Assembly (NCBI RefSeq): GCF_004912155.1
Contig: NZ_STGX01000004.1
Span: 1-64,000, forward strand
Direction of reading: 5' to 3'
Length of the DNA: 64,000 nucleotides
Source of the DNA: Glycomyces paridis
Lineage (GTDB): Bacteria; Actinomycetota; Actinomycetes; Mycobacteriales; Micromonosporaceae
Positions 35,024 to 45,806 of the stretch are shown one piece after another (the first letter of the stretch is position 1; the number at the start of each line of letters is the position of its first letter). The position numbers and the translations under genes are program-made. The notes beneath the pieces are model-generated. The model ran no database searches. It was not told the DNA's origin and saw only the letters and a list, made by a program, of their open reading frames with translations.

Positions 35024-37321
35024 TCAGGACTCGCGGTTGTGGGCGTAGTTCTCCAGGTACTCGAGCTGTTCGGCGTCGAGGCTGGGGCGGACTCGTTCCA
35101 TGGCCTGCTCGACGTGGGCGGCGGTGACGATGCTCGCTTCGAGGGACTCGCGCATGGCGGTCAGGGCGGCCTCGCGGACGAGGGCCGCGCAGTCGGCGGC
35201 CGAGTAGAGCCACAGTTCGTCGGCGACCTCGTCCAGGTTCACGTCGTCGGCGAACGGCACGTTCTTCGCGTTGGCGCGCAGGATGTCCGCGCGGCCGTGC
35301 GCGTCCGGCGGCGGCACGTACACGAGGCGCTCCAGACGGCCGGGCCGCAGGAGCGCCGGGTCGATCATGTCGGGCCGGTTCGTGGCGCCGACGACGACCA
35401 CGTCGCGCAGCGACTCGGCGCCGTCGAGCTCGGTGAGCAGGGCCGCGACCACGCGGTCGGCGGTGCCGCCGTCGGTGCCCGCGCCGCGCACCGGCGCCAG
35501 GGCGTCCAGCTCGTCGAAGAACATCAGGGTCGGGCTCGCCTGCCGGGCGCGGCGGAACAGCTCCCGTACGTTCTTCTCCGACTCGCCGACCCACTTGTTC
35601 AGCAGCTCGGAGCCCTTGACGCTCAACACGTTCGCGTGGCCCTCCCCCGCGACGGCCCGCACGATGTACGTCTTGCCGCACCCGGGCGGGCCGTACAGGA
35701 GGATGCCGCGCGGCGCCTCGATCCCCAAGCGCGTGAACGCGTCCGGGTACGTCAGCGGCCACAGGACCGTCTCGGTGAGCGTCTGCTTGAGATCCTCCAT
35801 GCCGCCGACGTCGGCGAGCGTGAGCCCGCCGAGCTCGACCGAGTCACCGGACATGCTCGTGGGCCGCACCGACTCCAGCGCGCCGTCGAAATCGGAGCGC
35901 TGGAGGGCGGTCGCGCCGCCGTCCTTGGCGCGCATGGCCGCCCGCACGCCCGCCTCGCGGACCATCACCGCGAGGTCGGAGGCGACGTAGCCGGGCGCGC
36001 GGTGCGCGACGGCCTCCAGCTTCACGTCCTCGGCGACCTTCATGCCGCGCGTGAGGAAGACGAGCAGGTCCCGGCGGGAGTCGCCGTCGGGCATCGGCAC
36101 GACCACCTCGTGCTCCAGGCGCGAGCGCAGCCCCGCGTCGACGTCTTCGACGCGCGCGGTCGTGCACACCACGGCGTGCTCGCCGGGCTCGGCGAGGACC
36201 TCTTCGACGAGGCGGGAGAACATGGTGCCCAACGGGGTCGGCTTCCCGGCCGGGGCGAGGTGCTCGACCCCGCGCACCAGGAGCACGCCCGGGACGGCGA
36301 GCGCGGCGACGGCCGCGCGGAGGGCGTCGGCGGCGGCGTTCGCCTCCAGCGCGGCGAGATCGGCGCCGGATACCTCGCTGACCTCGGCGCCGACCGCCTC
36401 GGCCACCGAGCGGACGATCGTGGCCTTGCCCGCGCCCGAAGGCCCGGAGACGAGGACGCCCAGGTCCATGTCGGTGCCGACGACCTTGAGGACCTCGCGG
36501 TGGTTGAAACCGAGGTCGAGCAGTTCGCGCAGCTCCTCGGCGGGGATGCGCGCGCCCGCCAATTCGTCGTAGGGGATCGCGGGCACCGCGGCAGCGGCCT
36601 CGGCCCGCCGCGGCTCGGCGCGGACCGCGCCCGGACGCGCCTGCTCCCGCGCCGCCGTGCGGGCGCCGCCGGAGGCGGGGACGACGGGGGCGGCCGGGCG
36701 GCGCAGGTTCGCGACCTGACCGGACGGCAGCGGCACCTCGATCGAGGCGGGCACCGTGTGCTCCCACTCGACGCGCGTGTCGGAGGTGATCATCGCCCCT
36801 TGCGCGGGGCTGGCGTCGACCACGTTGAGCACCATGGTGGTCCAGCCGACGCCGAGCGTGTTGTTGAGCGTGCGGCGGGTCGCCGTGACGGCCCCGCGCT
36901 GGGCGTCGCCCAGCTCGATCGGCAGCAGCGAGACGTCGTCGCCGACGCCCACGACCTTCGACAGCAGCGCCAGGCGGAGCGTGTCCGGGTCGACCACCGC
37001 GACGGCCGAGGCCGGGCCGGACAGGACCACGCGGTCCGCCGCCGCCAGCGACGCGGGCGCGATGAGCACCGGGTCGCCGTCGCGGGCGCCGATGTTCCCC
37101 AGCGTCAGGTCGTCGGCGTACAGGGCGCGCCGCGAGGCGTACCGGTCGGCTTCGAGGACGATCGCGGTGGTGCCGCGCCGCCCGGTCAGCTCCACGGCGT
37201 CGCCGGGGCGCAGGCCGAGGGCGGTCAGCGCCTCGGGGTGCAGGCGCACGATCCCGCGGCGCGCGTCGAGCCCGGCGCGGGCGCGGGTCGCTGTCAGGGT
37301 GAGGGCACCAGAGTCGGTCAC
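35024..37321 (-). CDS. Cdc48/p97-like AAA ATPase with a degenerate D1
   Basis: 765 residues. N-terminal double-psi/Cdc48-N-like domain (about 1-195), a linker, then two AAA modules. D2 is intact: Walker A GPPGCGKT, Walker B LMFFDELDAL, sensor GATNRPDMIDPALLRPGRLER. D1 has GPSGAGKA, missing the Ser/Thr after Lys, and its Walker B region reads LLVRGVEHL with no Asp-Glu pair, so D1 probably does not hydrolyse ATP. It resembles the mycobacterial Rv0435c-type ATPase of unknown substrate. GTG 37321 has TAAGCT six bases before it, so a leaderless start. Confidence 0.9.
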   Translation of the reverse strand: MTDSGALTLTATRARAGLDARRGIVRLHPEALTALGLRPGDAVELTGRRGTTAIVLEADRYASRRALYADDLTLGNIGARDGDPVLIAPASLAAADRVVLSGPASAVAVVDPDTLRLALLSKVVGVGDDVSLLPIELGDAQRGAVTATRRTLNNTLGVGWTTMVLNVVDASPAQGAMITSDTRVEWEHTVPASIEVPLPSGQVANLRRPAAPVVPASGGARTAAREQARPGAVRAEPRRAEAAAAVPAIPYDELAGARIPAEELRELLDLGFNHREVLKVVGTDMDLGVLVSGPSGAGKATIVRSVAEAVGAEVSEVSGADLAALEANAAADALRAAVAALAVPGVLLVRGVEHLAPAGKPTPLGTMFSRLVEEVLAEPGEHAVVCTTARVEDVDAGLRSRLEHEVVVPMPDGDSRRDLLVFLTRGMKVAEDVKLEAVAHRAPGYVASDLAVMVREAGVRAAMRAKDGGATALQRSDFDGALESVRPTSMSGDSVELGGLTLADVGGMEDLKQTLTETVLWPLTYPDAFTRLGIEAPRGILLYGPPGCGKTYIVRAVAGEGHANVLSVKGSELLNKWVGESEKNVRELFRRARQASPTLMFFDELDALAPVRGAGTDGGTADRVVAALLTELDGAESLRDVVVVGATNRPDMIDPALLRPGRLERLVYVPPPDAHGRADILRANAKNVPFADDVNLDEVADELWLYSAADCAALVREAALTAMRESLEASIVTAAHVEQAMERVRPSLDAEQLEYLENYAHNRES

Positions 37322-37416
37322 GGGCCCAGCTTATTACGGGCGGGCGCGAAGCGGCGACTCCAGCGGGCGGTGCAGGTCACGCGGGGTCACGCGGTGAGCG
37401 GCCGCCGTCGGAAGAC

Positions 37417-37441
37417 CGGTTGTTCACGCGGTGAACAACCG
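37417..37441 (-). terminator. Hairpin after the small protein gene
   Basis: Perfect 11-bp stem CGGTTGTTCAC-GCG-GTGAACAACCG, ten bases beyond the stop at 37451 on the minus strand. No T run. A protein-binding palindrome is an alternative. Confidence 0.55.
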
Positions 37442-37450
37442 CGGCCGCTC

Positions 37451-37651
37451 CTACTCCTCTGAGCCCTGGAGGTCCATGCGGTAGACCGACCGGCCGTCCT
37501 CCAGCAGTTCCACGACCGTCGCGCCGTCGGCGGCGAAGTCGCGCCAGCGCTCGCCCAGCCAGGACTCGGCGTCGCCCTGGCTGCTCAGGTCGCTCTCGGG
37601 GGTCTCCAGGGTGTTGCCGTCGGCGTCTTCGAGCTTCCAGGTCCAAGTCAT
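37451..37651 (-). CDS. Small conserved actinobacterial protein
   Basis: 66 residues, acidic, starting MTWTWKLEDADG and containing QGDAESWLGERWRDF and a short C-terminal strand VVELLEDGRSVYRMDL. This pattern is found in many actinobacteria as a hypothetical protein next to the Cdc48-like ATPase or elsewhere. Function unknown. ATG 37651 has TACTGT six bases before it and no SD. Confidence 0.8.
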   Translation of the reverse strand: MTWTWKLEDADGNTLETPESDLSSQGDAESWLGERWRDFAADGATVVELLEDGRSVYRMDLQGSEE

Positions 37652-37675
37652 GGGGCTACAGTACGCGACCGACCA

Positions 37676-39568
37676 CTACCAGTCCCACCGGTCGTGCGAC
37701 GGGGCCGTGACCGGGGTGCGTTCGATCGGGGACGGTTCCTCTTCGCGCCGACGGGGTCCGAAGGCGCTGGCGAGGGCGATGAGCGTCCACAGGGGTAGGA
37801 GGACGAGCCACAGCCAGGAGGGCGAGACCGGTGTGGGCGTGACGGTCCACAGGCCGCGGTCGACGCCGTCGAGGACGGCGAGGAGGCCGATGACGCCGGT
37901 GAGGAAGCCGAGCGTGCGCATCCCGCAGCGGAACCAGGAGCGCCCGGCGAGGAGCCAGCCGATCCCCCACAGGCCGATGGCGAGGGCCTCGTAGTCGGCG
38001 CGCCCGGACCAGACCGCGAGCAGCAGGAGGAGCCCTCCGGCGCCGGTCCCTATGGCGGAGAACGTCATCTGGCCCGCAAGGGGCGGGTCGGGGGCGCGGA
38101 CGGCGGCGAGCCAGCCTGCGCCGGTGAGGAAGAGGAGTGCGGCGGCGAAGACGGCGGCGGCCTGGAATTCGAGGCGGTCGGTGAAGCGCGCGCCGAACCA
38201 GTCGCAGCCGGCGGGGAGGTCGGCGGCGGTGCCGTCGAGGCCGCACTGCCAGGTCTTGAGGGTGCGCAGCGGGTCGGCGAGGAGGCGGGAGGACTCGGGG
38301 ACGGCGTCGCAGCCGGGCAGCGCGGCGGGGCTGGAGCGGTGCATGCCGGGCTCGTCGAAGCAGTTGCCGGTGCCGACGCCGTCCCACCACAGGTCGAGGC
38401 GGTTGCGTTCGCGTCGGCCGTCGTCGCGGACGCCGAAGGTGTTGTCGGCGACGGTGTTGCGGTTGCCGTCGCCTTCGGGGCCGGGCGTGCCCCAGGCGGC
38501 GACGGCGGTGAACTCCTGGTTCCAGATCCGGTTGGCGGTGACGCTCACGCCGTCGGTGTCGGCGATGAGGACGCCGACGCCGACGGGGTAGGTCCGGTCG
38601 GGGCACAGGTGGCTTTCGGGCCGGTCCGCTCCGGTGTCGCAGGCGGCGGTGCCGGCCCGGTCGTAGTCGTCGGTGTTGTTGTCGTAGACGAGGTTCTCGG
38701 CGACGGTGACGTCCGATTGCGGGCCTGCGTCGGTGACGACGAGTCCGGTCGCGTTGCCGTACAGGCGGTTGGCGGTGGCGGCGGTGTTGACGTTATCGCC
38801 CGTGATCTCCAGTCCGGCGGTGTTGGCGGTGGACTCGCAGCCGGTGACGTCGGCTTGGGCGTAGGCGATGCGGATGCCCGCGTTGTCGGCGGCTTCGGCG
38901 CGGCAGCCGGTGAGGAGGACGCCCACGGAGTCCTCGACGAGGATGCCCGTGTCGTCGCTCTGGAAGGCGGACACGGCGTCGAGGGCGGCGCCGCGGACGC
39001 CGACGAGGCGCACGGCCGCGCTCCGGGCCTGCCCGAAGGTCAGGCCTTTGACGTAGAGGCCTTCGACGGCGTAGGCGGTGAGCACGGTGTCGGCGCCGAA
39101 GTTCGCGGTGATCTGCACGTCGTCGGGGGTGTCGCCGAGTCCTTCGATCTGGAGGCCGTCGGTCTCGACGAGGACGGCCTCCTCGACGGCGTAGCGGCCG
39201 GGGAGGACCTGGATGTTCGTGCCGGGTTCGGCGGCGGCGACGGCGGCGGCGAGGTCGCGGAAGCCGTCGGCGAGGCAGTCCTCGTAGTCGCGCTCGTTCG
39301 CGATGCGGTCGTTGTACTGGACGCCTTCGTTGCGTTCGGCGAAGTCCTCGGCGTCGTCGGTGCAGACGAGCAGCTCCGGGCCGTCCTCGCGGTAGGCGGG
39401 CGGTTCGGCGTCGGGGAGGGCCGGGAAGGCGTCGGTGGCGGGGAGGCCCTCGACGCGGGAGTTGGCGGTGATGCCGCCGACGTAGCAGGTGAAGCCGAGC
39501 ACGGCGAGGACGCCGAGGAGGAGCGCGGCGGCGGGCAGCCTGCGTTCGGGGCGGGGGGTGTGGGGCAC
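37676..39568 (-). CDS. Right-handed beta-helix protein with C-terminal membrane domain
   Basis: 630 residues. One N-terminal membrane segment (about 13-34), a secreted part of about 400 residues with NosD/pectate-lyase-like repeats (GLQIEGL, GLYVKGLTF, GILVEDSVGVLLTGC, ITGDNVNT, VTVAENLVYDNN, VSVTANRIWNQ), then about five C-terminal transmembrane segments. Beta-helices of this kind bind or cleave polysaccharide, but no catalytic set is evident. GTG 39568 is supported by TACCCT six bases upstream. The upstream in-frame ATG at 39631 falls before that promoter. Confidence 0.8.
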   Translation of the reverse strand: MPHTPRPERRLPAAALLLGVLAVLGFTCYVGGITANSRVEGLPATDAFPALPDAEPPAYREDGPELLVCTDDAEDFAERNEGVQYNDRIANERDYEDCLADGFRDLAAAVAAAEPGTNIQVLPGRYAVEEAVLVETDGLQIEGLGDTPDDVQITANFGADTVLTAYAVEGLYVKGLTFGQARSAAVRLVGVRGAALDAVSAFQSDDTGILVEDSVGVLLTGCRAEAADNAGIRIAYAQADVTGCESTANTAGLEITGDNVNTAATANRLYGNATGLVVTDAGPQSDVTVAENLVYDNNTDDYDRAGTAACDTGADRPESHLCPDRTYPVGVGVLIADTDGVSVTANRIWNQEFTAVAAWGTPGPEGDGNRNTVADNTFGVRDDGRRERNRLDLWWDGVGTGNCFDEPGMHRSSPAALPGCDAVPESSRLLADPLRTLKTWQCGLDGTAADLPAGCDWFGARFTDRLEFQAAAVFAAALLFLTGAGWLAAVRAPDPPLAGQMTFSAIGTGAGGLLLLLAVWSGRADYEALAIGLWGIGWLLAGRSWFRCGMRTLGFLTGVIGLLAVLDGVDRGLWTVTPTPVSPSWLWLVLLPLWTLIALASAFGPRRREEEPSPIERTPVTAPSHDRWDW

Positions 39569-39624
39569 GGCACCAGGGTAGCCCGGGGCGCACACCGCGT
39601 GCGCGGTCGGCTTTCGGATGCATT

Positions 39625-39659
39625 GCGGCATACCGTCCTTGGAGGGGACGGTATGCCGC
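39625..39659. other. 14-bp perfect hairpin upstream of the beta-helix gene
   Basis: GCGGCATACCGTCC / GGACGGTATGCCGC with a 7-nt loop. It lies between the groEL terminator and the beta-helix gene, without a T run. It may be a second terminator for groEL or a regulatory site for the downstream gene. Confidence 0.6.
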
Positions 39660-39705
39660 TCGCGCGGCGGCTCGCGCCGTCCGCACTGCTGCCGGTACAG
39701 AGAAA

Positions 39706-39741
39706 GGGAGAGCCACTCACTCTACAGTGAGCGGCCCTCCC
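39706..39741 (-). terminator. Terminator of groEL
   Basis: Imperfect stem (12 of 14 pairs, GGAGAGCCACTCAC against GTGAGCGGCCCTCC). On the minus strand it is followed by CTTTCTC. It lies 66 bases after the groEL stop. Confidence 0.7.
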
Positions 39742-39807
39742 CTGCCGTTCGCAGTCGGCGCCGTGCGGCGCCGAGGCGGTGCGAGTGGCGGTCCCGGAGG
39801 GGACTGC

Positions 39808-41532
<1,725 letters not shown>

Positions 41533-41543
41533 TCATCGCGTTG

Positions 41544-41605
41544 TTAGCACTCCCCAGCGGCGAGTGCCAGAACCAGGTATAGCACTCTCGCCTTGAGAGT
41601 GCCAA
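41544..41605 (-). promoter_or_regulatory. Two CIRCE operators (HrcA sites)
   Basis: TTAGCACTC-N9-GAGTGCCAG at 41544-41570 and ATAGCACTC-N9-GAGTGCCAA at 41579-41605. Both keep the 9-9-9 CIRCE layout with one or two arm changes. HrcA binding here would repress groEL until heat shock. Confidence 0.92.
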
Positions 41606-41638
41606 TCCGGGGCACGAAACCAGTGGTGGAAAGCGCGC

Positions 41639-41664
41639 GGAGGCCGGGGGTCGCCCCGGCCTCC
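41639..41664 (-). terminator. Terminator of the 41686 membrane protein gene
   Basis: Perfect 11-bp stem GGAGGCCGGGG / CCCCGGCCTCC with a 4-nt loop, 21 bases after the stop on the minus strand. Confidence 0.7.
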
Positions 41665-41685
41665 GTCGGATCGACGTGTCTTCGG

Positions 41686-42639
41686 TTACGGCGTGGGCGA
41701 AGGGCTCCCGGGGTGGCCGGGCTCGCCGGGGCCGGTGTAGCCGCCCGGGGCGGCCACGCCGGCGGCCTCGGCCGAGAGCGAGGTGGCCGAGACCGACTCC
41801 GAGCGACCGCGCAGCCACGCGTAGGTGCACAGGGACGCGGCCAGGACCCAGATCATCGGGACCAGGAGCAGCAGCGCCATGACCGCTTCGGTGAGGACGG
41901 TGAGGACTCCGGCGAGCCAGGGCGCGAAGATCCCGTGCCAGATCCCGGCGAGGAGCAGGCCGACGAGCGAGATGACGAGGTTGGCGGCGACGGCCACGAG
42001 CACCACGATGACGATGCGGCCCAAGGCGGGCCAGAACGCGGAGTTCGTCAGCTGGATCGAGCGGGCGTAGGGGCTGCGGCGGGCCTCGAAGACCGCGGCG
42101 GGCGCCATGAGGCTGAGCGCGAAGATCGCCCACAGGCCCGGCAGGACGCACAGGACGAGGCCGACGACGACGGTGACCCAGGCGAGCAGGAGCCACAGGA
42201 AGAACCTGCCGCCGCGCCCGAACCCGAACTTGAAGGCCTCGCCGAGGCTGAGGAAGCCCCCGGCGGCCTCGGCGGCGGCGGTGCGGACGGCGCCAAGCAC
42301 GGCCGAGCCCGAGACGTAGAGCACGGCGAGGCCGAGGACCGCGCCGATGATCCCCACGGCGATGCCGGGGCTGTACTCGCGGACCCAGGCGCCCCAGTCC
42401 TCGGTGACCACGACCTCCTTGTGCGTGGTGCGCGCGTTGTTGTTGAAGGCGCCGAGGACCCAGCGCGGGAGGACGACGCCGATGAGCAGGACGAGTCCGA
42501 CGCTGCGCCACGAGCGCTGCACGACGTCGAGGGAGGCGTGCCACCAGCCTTCGAAGGTGTCGGTCACGAGGGGGTCGCCGCCGGAGAAGCGGCCCGAGGG
42601 CTCGCCGGCCCCGGGGTTCCAGTAAGGATCGTCGCTCAT
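41686..42639 (-). CDS. Multi-pass membrane protein of unknown function
   Basis: 317 residues with about six transmembrane segments grouped in three pairs, an N-terminal cytoplasmic stretch rich in Gly/Pro and a Pro/Gly-rich C-terminal tail. The internal layout (for example AFKFGFGRGGRFFLWLLLAWV) resembles membrane domains of the glycerophosphodiester-phosphodiesterase type, but no catalytic part is present. Start ATG 42639 has TACGAT seven bases upstream, no SD. It is divergent from the POT transporter. Confidence 0.7.
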   Translation of the reverse strand: MSDDPYWNPGAGEPSGRFSGGDPLVTDTFEGWWHASLDVVQRSWRSVGLVLLIGVVLPRWVLGAFNNNARTTHKEVVVTEDWGAWVREYSPGIAVGIIGAVLGLAVLYVSGSAVLGAVRTAAAEAAGGFLSLGEAFKFGFGRGGRFFLWLLLAWVTVVVGLVLCVLPGLWAIFALSLMAPAAVFEARRSPYARSIQLTNSAFWPALGRIVIVVLVAVAANLVISLVGLLLAGIWHGIFAPWLAGVLTVLTEAVMALLLLVPMIWVLAASLCTYAWLRGRSESVSATSLSAEAAGVAAPGGYTGPGEPGHPGSPSPTP

Positions 42640-42806
42640 GAAGCGGATCGTAGACCAAGAAGCCCCGCATATCAGACAAACGGGCGCACCGCATCGAATC
42701 GGGGACGACTCGTTGCCGCATTCCACTCCCACGGGAAGTGCGAGCCGTTACCGTCGGCAGGTACCGGCGCGCGCCGCGCCGCCCAGCACGGACCACGGGA
42801 GCGCCG

Positions 42807-44339
42807 ATGTCCCACCGCGAGTACCCCGCCTCCCGCGAGAAGACGTTCTTCGGGCACCCGCGCGGACTGGCCGTCCTCTTCGGCACCGAGATGTGGGAGC
42901 GGTTCAGCTTCTACGGGCTCCAGGGCATCCTCCTCACCTTCCTCACCGCGAGCGTCCTGGAGAACGGCCTCGGCCTCGACGACACCGTCGCCGTCCCCAT
43001 CGCCTCTCTGTACTCCGGCGCGGTCTACCTCACTTCGCTGCCCGGCGGCTGGCTCGCCGACCGCGTGCTCGGCCCCCGCCGCGCGGTCCTCATCGGCGGC
43101 GTCGTCATCATGTGCGGCCACATCTCGATGGCCATCCCCGTCAGCGGCGCCGGACTGGTCTTCTTCGGGCTCTTCCTCGTCGTGCTCGGCTCGGGCCTGC
43201 TCAAGCCGAACATCTCGGTCATGGTCGGGCGCCTCTACGACGGCGACTCCGACGCGCGCCGCGACTCCGGCTTCTCCGTGTTCTACATGGGCATCAACCT
43301 CGGCGGGTTCCTCGGCATCCTCGTCACCCCCTACCTCGCCGGGGACGACCGCTGGCACCTGGGCTTCGGCGCCGCCGCGGTCGGCATGGCCCTCGGCCTG
43401 CTGTGGTACGTGCGCGGCTGGTCGCAGCTGACGAACACCGGCATCGGCCCCTCGCGCCCGCTCGCGGACGCCGAGCGCGGCAAGGTCGTGCGGATCGTCG
43501 TGATCGCGCTGGTCCTCACGGCCGTCGCGGTGGCGGTCTGGGCCGCGACCGGGACGCTGACGCTCTCCACGGTGCCGACGGTGGTCACGATCCTGTCGAT
43601 CGCCGCCGCCGTCTGGTACTTCATCTACATCTTCGGCGAGGCCAAGGACGTCACGCCCGCCGAGAAGGCGGGCCTGCGGGCCTACGTGGGCCTGTTCGTC
43701 GCCTCGGTCGTGTTCTGGATGCTGTACCTCCAGATGGGCTCGATCCTCACCGCGTTCGCCTCCAACTCGGTCGACCTCGACTCGTGGGGCTTCCACCTGC
43801 CCGCCGGCGGCGTCCAGAACTTCAACTCGATCTTCATCCTGATCTTCTCGCCGATCTTCGGCGCGATCTGGCTCAAGACCGGCGCGGGCTTCGGCACCGC
43901 GTACAAGTTCGCGCTCGGCGTCGGCCTCACCGGCCTGTCGTGGGTGCTCCTCGGCTGGCTCCAGGGCCGCGCCGACGGCGGCGTCCTCGTCGGGCTCACC
44001 TGGATGGTCGCGGTGTACCTGCTGCTGACCTGGGGCGAGCTGTGCGTCTCCCCCGTGGGCCTGTCGGTGACGACCCAGCTGGCGCCCTCGAACCTCAAGG
44101 GCCAGTTGATGGGCGTGTGGTTCCTCGGCCCGGCCGTGGGCACCCCGCTCGGCGGCCAGGCGTACGCGTTCCTGGTGCCCCGCGTCGGCGAGCAGGCGTT
44201 CTTCTACATCCTCGCCGGCACCGCGATCCTCACCGCCGTCGTCCTCGCCCTCTTCAGCCCGGCCCTCCACCGCCTCATGGGCCGCGGCGGCCACGGCCCG
44301 CAGGCGCCGATGGAGACCCCGAACGAGCCGGTCGCGTAA
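42807..44339 (+). CDS. POT/PTR-family peptide transporter
   Basis: 510 residues, about 14 transmembrane segments. The proton-coupling ExxER motif is present (EMWERFSFYG), as are the PTR signature segments SLPGGWLADRVLGPRRA and FSVFYMGINLGGFLG. It imports di- and tripeptides with protons. ATG 42807 is used; no strong SD is seen. It is convergent with the ATPase gene at 44345, with five bases between stops. Confidence 0.93.
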   Translation: MSHREYPASREKTFFGHPRGLAVLFGTEMWERFSFYGLQGILLTFLTASVLENGLGLDDTVAVPIASLYSGAVYLTSLPGGWLADRVLGPRRAVLIGGVVIMCGHISMAIPVSGAGLVFFGLFLVVLGSGLLKPNISVMVGRLYDGDSDARRDSGFSVFYMGINLGGFLGILVTPYLAGDDRWHLGFGAAAVGMALGLLWYVRGWSQLTNTGIGPSRPLADAERGKVVRIVVIALVLTAVAVAVWAATGTLTLSTVPTVVTILSIAAAVWYFIYIFGEAKDVTPAEKAGLRAYVGLFVASVVFWMLYLQMGSILTAFASNSVDLDSWGFHLPAGGVQNFNSIFILIFSPIFGAIWLKTGAGFGTAYKFALGVGLTGLSWVLLGWLQGRADGGVLVGLTWMVAVYLLLTWGELCVSPVGLSVTTQLAPSNLKGQLMGVWFLGPAVGTPLGGQAYAFLVPRVGEQAFFYILAGTAILTAVVLALFSPALHRLMGRGGHGPQAPMETPNEPVA

Positions 44340-44344
44340 GGCGG

Positions 44345-45751
44345 TCATCCAGCGCAGCGGCGCGGCGGGACGAGCTCGGGGGTGAAGATGTCGGCCGCGG
44401 TGAAGGCGAAGGTCTCGTCGTCGCCGTACCTGACCTCCTCGCGGGCCGCCACCGCGTAGCGCAACGCCTCGCCGCCGCCGAGTGCGGCGGCCTTGGCGGC
44501 CAGCGCCGCCTTTATCCGGTTGGCGTTCACCGACTTGGCCCACTTCGCCTCGCCCGCCAGAATCGGGATCCTGGTCCGTTCGGGCTGCGCGAGCACGACC
44601 GCGTCGATCTCGTCCTGTCCGCCGCCGCGCCACCACGGGCCGACCTTTACGACCCGGTCGCCGAGCAGGCCTTCGATCGCGAGCCGCCGCAGATGGGCGC
44701 GGAAGGCCTCTTCGAACGCCGTGCCGAAGTGCTCGGAGCTCGCGTCGGTGAGCGCGCCGACGATCCGCTCGCCGGAACCCAGTTCGATCTCCTCGGCGAA
44801 GGCCGACAGCGGCCCGAGGTGGAAGGCGAGCAGGTTGTCGGCGATCGCGTAGTGCCTGCGCCGGGTTCGAGCCGACTCGGTCACCGGTGTGACGGACCTG
44901 ATGAGCCGCAGTTCTTCGAGGCGTTCCAAGGTCCGGGTCGGGTTGGCGCCCACCGCGGTCTGGATCTCGGAGTACTTGGTGGCCCCCTGCCCGACAGCGT
45001 GCAGCACCGCCTCCGCCAGCCCGCCCTCACCGGCCTCGGTCTTGAGGACGAACGTCGCCTCGGTCCGAAGCGGGGCTCCGGGACGGCAGGCGAGTTCAAG
45101 GAGGTTGTCCTGGAACGACCCGGCCTGGTCCCACATGGACAGGTGCAGCGGCATCCCGCCGCACACCGCCCAGATGCGGGCCCGGTCGGCCGGATCGAAG
45201 TCCGGCAGCATCGCGGCGGACTCGGACGGGAGGAAGGGGTGGAGCTGTAGGGCTAGGTCGAAGCGGCCGTAGAGGGGTTCGCGGGAGTCCTGGAGGCTGA
45301 ACATGGCGCGCACCGCCGATCCGCACAACAGGACCTTGAGCGCGGTCCGGCCCTCCCAGCGGTCCCAGAAGGCCCGCAGGATGCCGGGCAGGGCCGGCTC
45401 GGACTTCAACAGCTCGGGGAACTCGTCGAGCGCGAGCAGCGTCGGCGTCGAGACGGCCTGTTCGGCCAGGTGGTCGAGGGCCTCGTCCCAGTCCCGGTAG
45501 GGGTTCGCGCCCGCGAGGTCGCGCCGGATCCCAGGGATCTGGGCCGCGACCCTCGTCGCAAGGCTCCGCAGCTCGGCGGCGCCGGGGAGACCCCGGCCCG
45601 TGTAGAACACGGCCCGCTTTCCGGAGGTGAAGTGGTTGATGAGCGCGGTCTTGCCGACTCGGCGCCGGCCCCAGATGAGGGCGAAGCGCGAGGAGGTCGT
45701 CCACCACCGTTCGAGGCGTTCTGATTCCTCTCGGCGGCCGATGAATTTCAT
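44345..45751 (-). CDS. Archaeal-type ATPase fused to DUF234 nuclease-like domain
   Basis: 468 residues. N-terminal STAND-like ATPase: FIGRREESERL at the start, Walker A WGRRRVGKTAL, Walker B LLALDEFPEL. A winged-helix region (about 275-325) is followed by a C-terminal DUF234-like part with GGGQDEIDAVV and ILAGEAKWAKS, the spacing of a PD-(D/E)XK nuclease (Asp, then Glu-x-Lys). The family is common in archaea and scattered in bacteria; its role is not established. A long palindrome covers its own leader. It is a solitary gene between POT and a phosphoesterase. Confidence 0.85.
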   Translation of the reverse strand: MKFIGRREESERLERWWTTSSRFALIWGRRRVGKTALINHFTSGKRAVFYTGRGLPGAAELRSLATRVAAQIPGIRRDLAGANPYRDWDEALDHLAEQAVSTPTLLALDEFPELLKSEPALPGILRAFWDRWEGRTALKVLLCGSAVRAMFSLQDSREPLYGRFDLALQLHPFLPSESAAMLPDFDPADRARIWAVCGGMPLHLSMWDQAGSFQDNLLELACRPGAPLRTEATFVLKTEAGEGGLAEAVLHAVGQGATKYSEIQTAVGANPTRTLERLEELRLIRSVTPVTESARTRRRHYAIADNLLAFHLGPLSAFAEEIELGSGERIVGALTDASSEHFGTAFEEAFRAHLRRLAIEGLLGDRVVKVGPWWRGGGQDEIDAVVLAQPERTRIPILAGEAKWAKSVNANRIKAALAAKAAALGGGEALRYAVAAREEVRYGDDETFAFTAADIFTPELVPPRRCAG

Positions 45752-45760
45752 GCACCGAAG

Positions 45761-45785
45761 GTAACATACATTGGATGTATGTTAC
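45761..45785. promoter_or_regulatory. 25-bp perfect palindromic operator
   Basis: GTAACATACAT-TGG-ATGTATGTTAC: 11-bp perfect arms, ending ten bases before the ATG at 45751. It is AT-rich in a GC-rich context and overlaps the place where the ribosome would bind. It is probably the operator by which the ATPase-DUF234 protein, which has its own winged-helix region, controls itself. Confidence 0.8.
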
Positions 45786-45806
45786 GTCGAGCGTATGCAA
45801 AAACGG

